Positions 18,675-25,324 of a stretch of DNA of 64,000 bases are shown here, in pieces. The DNA lies in assembly GCF_910594985.1 (NCBI RefSeq), contig NZ_CAJVCE010000018.1, forward strand, positions 1 to 64,000, read 5' to 3'. The notes below the pieces were generated by a model. That model was not told the origin of the DNA, made no database searches, and saw nothing but the letters and a program-made list of their open reading frames with translations. Position 1 is the stretch's first letter. Each line of letters opens with the position of its first letter. The position numbers and the translations under genes were made by a program. This stretch comes from Paenibacillus allorhizosphaerae (GTDB taxonomy: Bacteria > Bacillota > Bacilli > Paenibacillales > NBRC-103111).

Positions 18675-18742
18675 ACATTATAACGTTATATATACATTGA
18701 AATTTTTCTGTGTTATTTTATAACTATAACGTTATAATGTTT
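18673..18742 (+). promoter_or_regulatory. Promoter of the sugar-acid operon framed by two palindromic operators
   Basis: A -35 TTGAAA (18697-18702) and a -10 TATAAC (18719-18724) are 16 bases apart. The 12-bp palindrome TATAACGTTATA occurs twice, at 18679-18690 just upstream of the -35 and at 18725-18736 just downstream of the -10. Each copy is extended by ATTTGT-like bases on its outer side, giving 18-bp elements in mirror orientation: AAACATTATAACGTTATA (18673-18690) and its exact reverse complement (18725-18742). Centres are 46 bases apart. The obvious candidate binder is the GntR regulator encoded by the last gene of the operon; that is inference. Confidence 0.75.
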
Positions 18743-18768
18743 TGATGCTATAGAAGATGGTGAGCTCA

Positions 18769-19869
18769 ATGGAGGAAAGCTTCGTTTTACGAAATGCAAC
18801 CTGCGTGAATGGCTTTACGGCCGATTTCGTCGTCGAGGAAGGTATCCTTTCAAAGGTAACTGCGGCGGGAAGCGGCCGGGCTCAACGTATCATCGATTGC
18901 TCGAATGTATATGTGTCAAGCGGATGGATCGACCTGCATGTCCACGCATTTCCTACTTTTGATCCGTATGGTGATGAGATTGACGAGATCGGTGTAAAGC
19001 AAGGCGTTACCACCATTGTCGATGCCGGGAGCTGCGGGGCGGATTGTATGGCGGAGCTAGCGGACAGCAGAGAACGGGCAAAAACAAATTTGTTCGCATT
19101 TTTGAATATTTCACGGATCGGTTTGTCCAGAGTTGATGAATTGTCCGATCTGGCATGGCTGGATCAGGAGAAGGCGGTACAGACTGCCCGGGCGTACAAA
19201 GGATTTATCGTCGGATTGAAGGCGCGCATGAGCAAAAGCGTTGTCCGAGACAGCGGAATCAAGCCGCTGCATATCGCAAGATCGCTGTCCGATGCCACCT
19301 CGCTTCCGTTAATGGTGCACATCGGTTCCGGTCCTCCGGCCATCGAGGAGATTGTTCCGCTCTTGCACAAGAGAGATGTCATTACGCACTACCTTCACGG
19401 GAAACCGAACAATTTGTTTGATGAGGAAGGCAAGCCGCTGCAAGTATTGCTGGATGCGTCGCAAAGAGGCGTACATCTGGATGTCGGTCATGGTACGGCA
19501 AGCTTTTCGTTTCGAATTGCGGAAGCAGCCAAAAGGCACGGGGTTCCTCTCCATACGATCAGCACGGACATTTACCGCGGGAATCGGTTGAACGGTCCGG
19601 TATACAGCATGGCGAATGTGTTATCGAAGTTTCTGCATTTAGGCTATACGCTTGAAGAAGTAATTGCAGCGGTCACCATGAACGCGGCGAACTGGCTGCA
19701 AAGGCCGGAGCTGGGAAGAATACAGGTGGGCGACACTGCGAATTTAACACTTTTTACGGTCAAAAATAAACCGCTTACACTTTTTGATTCCGAAGGGGAA
19801 ACGAGACAGGCCGCAAAAACAATTAAAGCAAAGGGAGTGGTTGTAAATGGCGAGTTCATTAAATGCTAA
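18769..19869 (+). CDS. Amidohydrolase/deacetylase-family metallohydrolase
   Basis: 366 residues of the amidohydrolase superfamily. The metal site begins with SGWIDLHVHAF (His57, His59), followed by GVTTIVDAGS, GLKARMS (the Lys that is often carboxylated), HIGSGPP and HYLHGK, and late DVGHGTASFSF and STDIYRGN. This is the EF_0837/AHA_3915-type group, commonly found beside DgaE- and DgaF-like genes, as here. It probably removes an acyl group from an amino-sugar acid before deamination; the substrate is inferred from context. The ATG at 18769, with GGTGA before it, is preferred; the ATG at 18757 is possible. It overlaps the next gene by 23 bases. Confidence 0.85.
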   Translation: MEESFVLRNATCVNGFTADFVVEEGILSKVTAAGSGRAQRIIDCSNVYVSSGWIDLHVHAFPTFDPYGDEIDEIGVKQGVTTIVDAGSCGADCMAELADSRERAKTNLFAFLNISRIGLSRVDELSDLAWLDQEKAVQTARAYKGFIVGLKARMSKSVVRDSGIKPLHIARSLSDATSLPLMVHIGSGPPAIEEIVPLLHKRDVITHYLHGKPNNLFDEEGKPLQVLLDASQRGVHLDVGHGTASFSFRIAEAAKRHGVPLHTISTDIYRGNRLNGPVYSMANVLSKFLHLGYTLEEVIAAVTMNAANWLQRPELGRIQVGDTANLTLFTVKNKPLTLFDSEGETRQAAKTIKAKGVVVNGEFIKC

Positions 19870-20950
19870 ATATGGGCTGAAACGCGTCATCAATGCAAGC
19901 GGACGCATGAGCATCCTGGGGGTTTCCGCCCCGACGGATACCGTCATGGAAGCCATGAAACAAGGTGGACAACAATATGTGGAGATTGCGGATTTGGTCG
20001 ACAAGGCCGGAGATTACGTCGCGCGCATTCTGGGCTCGGAGGCAGCCGTGATCGTGAACTCGGCCTCCAGCGGCATCGCGCTTTCCGTGGCGGCCGTTGT
20101 GACCCGGGGCAACCGTCGCACGAGCGAACGGCTGCATCAGGAGCTGATCCCTAATAATGAAATTATTATGCTGAAGGGTCATAACGTCCAATACGGGGCG
20201 CCGGTGGAGACAATGGTATATTTGGGCGGTGGCAGGCTCGTTGAAGTCGGCTACGCCAACGAAGGCAAGGCGGAGCATATCGAAGATGCGATTAACGGGA
20301 ACACAGCCGCCATCCTTTACGTGAAGTCGCACCATTGCGTGCAGAAAAACATGATTTATCTGGAGGAAGCATGGGAGATTGCACAGCGCAGCCATATTCC
20401 GCTGATCGTCGATGCCGCTGCAGAGGAAGATCTTCAAAAGCATGTGAAATACTCGGATCTTGCGATCTACAGCGGCTCGAAGGCCATAGAGGGTCCGACG
20501 TCCGGCATTGTCGGTGGGAAGCGAATGTATATTGATTGGCTGAAGGTTCAATTGCACGGCATTGGGCGCAGCATGAAGGTTGGGAAAGAAACGACCTTCG
20601 GCTTGCTCCAGGCACTTGATGAATACGGCGTCAAAGAAGATAAGAGCGAGCAGGAGAAAGCGGCGCTGCAAGCGTTAATGCCGCTGAATGAAATGGATGG
20701 CGTCAAAGTTGCCATCGTACAGGACGAAGCTGGCCGGGCCATATTCCGTGCGCGCATTCACATTGACGCCGGGCAGGCGAAAACGACAGCGAAGGAAGTC
20801 GTGGATGGACTGCGTGAAGGCGAGATCGCGATTTATACGCGCGATTACGGCGTCAGACAAGGCTATTTCGATATCGATCCGCGTCCGCTTCTAGGGGATG
20901 ACATTCAGATCATCGCTTCGAGAATCCGTGAATTGGCAGGTGGAAAATAA
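19847..20950 (+). CDS. dgaE: DgaE-family PLP-dependent ammonia lyase
   Basis: 367 residues of the SelA-like fold-type I PLP enzymes. It starts with YGLKRVINASGRMSILGVS, has EAAVIVNSASSGIALSVAA for the cofactor phosphate, and SGSKAIEGPTSGIVGG where Lys212 should bind PLP. In Salmonella, DgaE converts D-glucosaminate-6-phosphate to 2-keto-3-deoxygluconate-6-phosphate plus ammonia. Here the neighbours are a deacetylase, an aldolase and a PfkB kinase but no PTS, so the substrate may be made by a kinase rather than by uptake phosphorylation. GGGAG lies nine bases before the ATG. Confidence 0.85.
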   Translation: MASSLNAKYGLKRVINASGRMSILGVSAPTDTVMEAMKQGGQQYVEIADLVDKAGDYVARILGSEAAVIVNSASSGIALSVAAVVTRGNRRTSERLHQELIPNNEIIMLKGHNVQYGAPVETMVYLGGGRLVEVGYANEGKAEHIEDAINGNTAAILYVKSHHCVQKNMIYLEEAWEIAQRSHIPLIVDAAAEEDLQKHVKYSDLAIYSGSKAIEGPTSGIVGGKRMYIDWLKVQLHGIGRSMKVGKETTFGLLQALDEYGVKEDKSEQEKAALQALMPLNEMDGVKVAIVQDEAGRAIFRARIHIDAGQAKTTAKEVVDGLREGEIAIYTRDYGVRQGYFDIDPRPLLGDDIQIIASRIRELAGGK

Positions 20951-20951
20951 G

Positions 20952-21707
20952 ATGTCCGGCATGTCGAAACGATTTTATAAAAACCGGGTGGCCTTGAATG
21001 TGCTGGCAAGCAGCATAGAGAACGCCCAAGAGATTTTTGAAGCCGCGGAAGGCTATGTTTTGGTCGGCGTGTTGTCCAAAGATTATCCGACGGTCGAAGC
21101 AGCTGTAGCAGCAATGAAGGAATACGGCAGGGCCGTCGACGAAGCGGTGTCCGTTGGCTTAGGCTCGGGTGATAACCGCCAAGCCGCAGTCGTCGCTGAG
21201 ATTGCGAAGCACTACTCGGGTAGTCACATGAACCAGGTCTTTCCTGCCGTGGGGGCAACGCGCGCCAATCTTGGCGGCAAGGAAAGCTGGATTAATAGCC
21301 TGGTGTCTCCTACAGGTCGTGCCGGTTATGTGAACATCTCGACTGGACCGGTCAGCGCCGCACAGGACGAGCATGCGATTGTACCGGTCAAAGCAGCGAT
21401 TGCGCTTGTCCGCGATATGGGAGGCAATGCCTTGAAGTATTTTCCGATGAAGGGTCTGGCACGTGAAGAGGAATTCAGGGCGATTGCGCAGGCGTGTGGC
21501 GAAACGGGCTTTGCGCTCGAGCCGACCGGCGGAATTGATAAAGATAATTTCGAAGCTATTCTTCGCATTGCGCTGGAAGCGAAGGTGCCGCAGATCATCC
21601 CTCACGTCTATTCCTCGATTATCGATCCGGAAACGGGGAAAACGAAGGCCGGAGACGTAAGCGAATTGCTCATCACTATGAAGAAGCTGGTCGATCTTTA
21701 TGGCTAA
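20952..21707 (+). CDS. dgaF: DgaF-family KDPG-type aldolase
   Basis: 251 residues. RFYKNRVALNVLASSIENAQ at the start, GAVDEAVSVGLGSGDNRQ-like phosphate loop sequence, GGNALKYFPMKGL (candidate Schiff-base Lys) and ALEPTGGIDKDNF match the DgaF group of 2-dehydro-3-deoxy-6-phosphogluconate aldolases. It should split the DgaE product into pyruvate and glyceraldehyde-3-phosphate. The start at 20952, one base after the dgaE stop and preceded by AGGTGG, is preferred over the in-frame 20898 start inside dgaE. It overlaps the kinase gene by eight bases. Confidence 0.85.
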   Translation: MSGMSKRFYKNRVALNVLASSIENAQEIFEAAEGYVLVGVLSKDYPTVEAAVAAMKEYGRAVDEAVSVGLGSGDNRQAAVVAEIAKHYSGSHMNQVFPAVGATRANLGGKESWINSLVSPTGRAGYVNISTGPVSAAQDEHAIVPVKAAIALVRDMGGNALKYFPMKGLAREEEFRAIAQACGETGFALEPTGGIDKDNFEAILRIALEAKVPQIIPHVYSSIIDPETGKTKAGDVSELLITMKKLVDLYG

Positions 21708-22716
21708 GAGGATCGCGGCTTTCGGCGAGGTCATGATGCGCTTGCAGGTGCCCGGGTATGAATTATTGTCCCAGGCGAGTACATTAAATTACTCCTTCTC
21801 AGGCACGGGAGTGAACGTTTTATCGGCCCTTGCACGCTTCGGGCATACAGGGTATCTTGTGTCCCGACTGCCGGCGAATCCCTTAGGAGAAGCGGCGATC
21901 TCCTACATTCGCAAGCTGGGCATCGCGGAGAAGCACATCGCCCGCGGCGGGAACTACGTAGGCATGTATTTTCTGGAAAACGGCTTTGGGGTAAGGCCGA
22001 GTCGCGTAACGTATACGAACCGGCAGGAAAGCAGCTTTAACACGGCGCCGGAAGAAACGTATGATTTTGAGACGATTGCAAAAAACATCGATATCGCTCA
22101 TTTTTGCGGGATCGCGCTGGCTATGAACGATTCGGTCAGATCGCACATGACGCGGTTTGCGAGAACGGTCAAGGAACAAGGCGGGACGGTCGTTTTCGAC
22201 TGCAACTATCGCCCATCTCTATGGGGGGATAACGGTTATGAAAAGGCGAAGCCTCATATAGAAGACATGCTGCATTTGGCCGATATCGTCATGATGAATG
22301 AAAAGGACGCCATCCATGTACTCGGCATGAAGACAGAGAAGGAAACGCGTCACGAACAATTAACGGAATTGCTGCCGGCGGTTGCGCAAAGATATAACAT
22401 CCGGGTCATCGCGGGCACGCACCGCTCCATTAACGGCGACAACACCCATGTATTGCAAGGATTTATGTTGAAGCAGAACATCTTCACTTTGTCGAAATCG
22501 CTCACGTTTTCGGTCTATGATAGAATAGGAGCCGGAGATGCATTCGCAAGCGGGATCGTCCACGGGGAATCGGAACAATTTTCTCCGGAAAAGACGGTCG
22601 GTTTTGCAGTGGCGGCAGGCATGCTGGCACATACCGTTGTTGGCGATACCCCGATGTCATCAGAGAGCGATATTGTCCGGATCATGACTGAAGCATTGGG
22701 CGATGTAGAAAGGTAG
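21700..22716 (+). CDS. PfkB-family sugar kinase (KDG kinase-like)
   Basis: 338 residues of the ribokinase/PfkB fold. The N terminus (FGEVMMRLQVPG) and the C-terminal signature RIGAGDAFASGIVHG, with catalytic Asp280, are both present. VVFDCNYRPSLW resembles 2-keto-3-deoxygluconate kinases. In this operon it could phosphorylate either keto-deoxy-gluconate or the amino-sugar acid itself. The gene is translationally coupled at both ends (ATGGCTAA overlap upstream, shared base downstream). Confidence 0.88.
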   Translation: MAKRIAAFGEVMMRLQVPGYELLSQASTLNYSFSGTGVNVLSALARFGHTGYLVSRLPANPLGEAAISYIRKLGIAEKHIARGGNYVGMYFLENGFGVRPSRVTYTNRQESSFNTAPEETYDFETIAKNIDIAHFCGIALAMNDSVRSHMTRFARTVKEQGGTVVFDCNYRPSLWGDNGYEKAKPHIEDMLHLADIVMMNEKDAIHVLGMKTEKETRHEQLTELLPAVAQRYNIRVIAGTHRSINGDNTHVLQGFMLKQNIFTLSKSLTFSVYDRIGAGDAFASGIVHGESEQFSPEKTVGFAVAAGMLAHTVVGDTPMSSESDIVRIMTEALGDVER

Positions 22717-23441
22717 TGAAAGCCGAAATGAAGTTATCTCGGAGGAGCAGGCCGTTATATTTGCAAATTAAAAATATTATTAAGGATCGCATATTGCACG
22801 GCGTCTATCCCTTGGGGATGAACATTCCTTCGGAACCGGAGTTGGAAGCGGAATTCAGCGTCAGTAAAATTACGGTGCGCAACGCGATTAAAGAGCTCGC
22901 GCAAGAAGGATATCTTGAAAAGAGCAGTGGTAAAGGAACAAAGGTCAAACGCAATACATCCGCCTCCAAGCTGTCCAAATGGAAGCGGTTCACGGAAGTA
23001 CTGGTTGAAGAAGGTCACCATATTCAAAAGCAGCTGTTGCAAGCAAAGGTGATAACGAATGAAGAGGGGACCGAGCCTTACCGCCTGTTCGGGGAACGTT
23101 GTCTTCTCATCGAACGGATTTACCGTCTAAACGGTAAGCCCTATATTCATTACACGCATTATTTAACAGCCTTGCTCGAAGTGGTTGAACTAGCGGATCT
23201 GAATCAAGAGTCCTTATACGGACTCATTGAAGATCATGACATATCGCTGGAGAAGTTTCGGGACGAGTTTGCTGTCGCTGAGGCTCCGGCTCATGTCGAG
23301 GAAATATTGGGCGTACCCGGCGGAACCGCCTTATTGCAAAGATTTCGTTATTCCTATGACGACAGGGGCGAGGTCATCGAATACAGTACGGGGTATTACA
23401 ATACCCGGATGGGACATTACGTCATACATTATGATGCATGA
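22716..23441 (+). CDS. GntR-family (HutC/UTRA type) transcriptional regulator
   Basis: 241 residues. The N-terminal GntR winged helix (about 10-75; LYLQIKNIIKDRILHGVYPL, IPSEPELEAEFSVSKITVRN) is followed by a UTRA effector domain (about 90-240; ERIYRLNGKPYIHYTHYL, ending YYNTRMGHYVIHYDA). The GTG at 22716 overlaps the kinase stop; an ATG at 22728 is an alternative. As last gene of the sugar-acid operon it most likely represses the promoter at 18.7 kb through the paired palindromes, released by a pathway intermediate. Confidence 0.9.
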   Translation: MKAEMKLSRRSRPLYLQIKNIIKDRILHGVYPLGMNIPSEPELEAEFSVSKITVRNAIKELAQEGYLEKSSGKGTKVKRNTSASKLSKWKRFTEVLVEEGHHIQKQLLQAKVITNEEGTEPYRLFGERCLLIERIYRLNGKPYIHYTHYLTALLEVVELADLNQESLYGLIEDHDISLEKFRDEFAVAEAPAHVEEILGVPGGTALLQRFRYSYDDRGEVIEYSTGYYNTRMGHYVIHYDA

Positions 23442-23566
23442 CGAGACGGCTGCGGCGAATCTTTTCATTCTTTGACCGAGATTGAAATAAATATATAGCA
23501 TGGAAAAATATTGACAATGAATACCCGAAATATTGACCGTCCTAATAGGGGAGGCAGGAAGGAACA

Positions 23567-25036
23567 ATGGGAAAAATAATGCAATATGTCAATTATGAAG
23601 ATTTCGGTGCAATGGGGGATGGCGAGACAGACGACATGGAGGCTATATGTGCTGCGCATGCCTATGCCAATACGCACGGTTTGCCGGTTAAGACAAAACC
23701 TAGTGCTACTTATTATATTGGATCAAAAGCTTTGACAGCCGTGATTGAAACGGATGTAGATTGGAGCACAACACGATTTACCATCGATGACACTTTTGTA
23801 GAGAATCATAAACTGGCTTGCTTCCATGTAAAGTCGGTACATAAACCGTTTGAGCTGAAGATTCCAACATTGACCAGAGATCAGCAACAATTGGATATTG
23901 TTTTGGAGGATGATTGTTATGTTATAGTAACCAACGCAAACGTAAAGAAATTTATCCGTTTTGGATTAAATCAGAACAACGGGTCTAATCAAACGGACTG
24001 CTTTATATTGAATAAAGACGGCTCTATTGTTTCACCCATTGATTGGGATTATGAGGAGATTACTAAGGCAGAAGCATGGCCAATCGAAAAGACCGTGCTG
24101 AAAATCAGCGGTGGTATTTTTACAACAATAGCGAACCGAGGAGAGTCCAAATACGATTATTATGGCCGCGGGATCGATATAACTCGTTCAAATACAGTGA
24201 TTGACGGAATGGTCCATTATATAGCAGGCGAAGTAGGACACGGCTCCCCATATAGAGGATTTTTAAATGCAGTGCGCTGTGCATATGTGACCATTCAGAA
24301 CTGCTTTGTAAGCGGACATAAGATTTATACAACCATTGGTTCTGCGGGTGAGCCGGTATCGATGGGATCTTATGATCTTCACGCGAATAGTGTAATTGAT
24401 TTTAAGTTGATAAACTGCAGGATGAACAATATTACAGACCGAACCCGCTGGGGGGTTGTCGCATCTAATTTTTGTAAAAATATACGAGTGGAAAACTGTG
24501 TTATTTCTAGGCTTGATGCACATATGGGTGTATCCGGTACTTATACCATAAAAGATAGCTATATAGGATGGCAGGGAGTCAAAGCCATTGGCAGAGGGCT
24601 GTTGACACTTGATAATGTAGTCGCTTACGGGAATTCGCTAGTAGAATTTCGGAGTGATTATGGCAGCACGTGGGAAGGCGATGTTATCATTCGGGACTCC
24701 AAGTGGATTCCATCTAACGGTGATGTCCGTACGCCTGAACTTTTTGCCATGAGAAATAATGGCTTGCACGATTTTGGATATACGTGCTACATGCCTCAGC
24801 ATGTGGAGATTATCAATCTGCATATAGACGATTCCAACGTCCCGGAAGATTATGAAGGCTTTTATCTATTTTCCAATCCGTGTGATGATTCGAGTCAAGA
24901 GGCTGTCAAGCCATATCCTTATATCCCATGTAAAAAAATCATTTGCCGAAACATCACAACAGTGAGCGGCAAACATCCAAAAATAAGCCGAAATCCATTG
25001 CCTTTTGCAAAAACAGAAATGTTCATATCGGAATAA
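23567..25036 (+). CDS. Right-handed parallel beta-helix protein (pectate-lyase/GH28-like)
   Basis: 489 residues. The start VNYEDFGAMGDGETDD is the usual entry of pectate-lyase-3/GH28-type beta-helices. The middle shows the repeated short strands of a beta-helix (YVTIQNCFVSGHKIYTT, IRVENCVISRLDAHMG, LTLDNVVAYGNSLVE). There is no signal peptide, so it appears to act in the cytoplasm, probably on oligosaccharides. The likely catalytic residues cannot be fixed by eye. A GGGGAGG site precedes the ATG. It lies between the GntR gene and the UxaA-like gene and fits a uronate or aminouronate glycan diet. Confidence 0.75.
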   Translation: MGKIMQYVNYEDFGAMGDGETDDMEAICAAHAYANTHGLPVKTKPSATYYIGSKALTAVIETDVDWSTTRFTIDDTFVENHKLACFHVKSVHKPFELKIPTLTRDQQQLDIVLEDDCYVIVTNANVKKFIRFGLNQNNGSNQTDCFILNKDGSIVSPIDWDYEEITKAEAWPIEKTVLKISGGIFTTIANRGESKYDYYGRGIDITRSNTVIDGMVHYIAGEVGHGSPYRGFLNAVRCAYVTIQNCFVSGHKIYTTIGSAGEPVSMGSYDLHANSVIDFKLINCRMNNITDRTRWGVVASNFCKNIRVENCVISRLDAHMGVSGTYTIKDSYIGWQGVKAIGRGLLTLDNVVAYGNSLVEFRSDYGSTWEGDVIIRDSKWIPSNGDVRTPELFAMRNNGLHDFGYTCYMPQHVEIINLHIDDSNVPEDYEGFYLFSNPCDDSSQEAVKPYPYIPCKKIICRNITTVSGKHPKISRNPLPFAKTEMFISE

Positions 25037-25324
25037 AGACTACTGCACAGGGCGAGCGACATATTTGATAACGGAGAACGAAGAGCAAGGAATAGCTCCT
25101 CTTTGATGTTCGTTAAACTAGAGGTCGGGATTGCGTATTGCAATCGAAATTATATACAAGCCTTTAAGCACGTTTGATTATTGGTCGGATAAGTATGAGC
25201 GGATCCAACGTTCTCCATTTCCACGCATGCGACCTGAGGCAATTGACACGAACCGCAACAGAGTAGTGCTGTGGGTTTTGATTTGTATTTCATGCGAAAT
25301 TTACTAAAAAGGAGCCATAAATCA

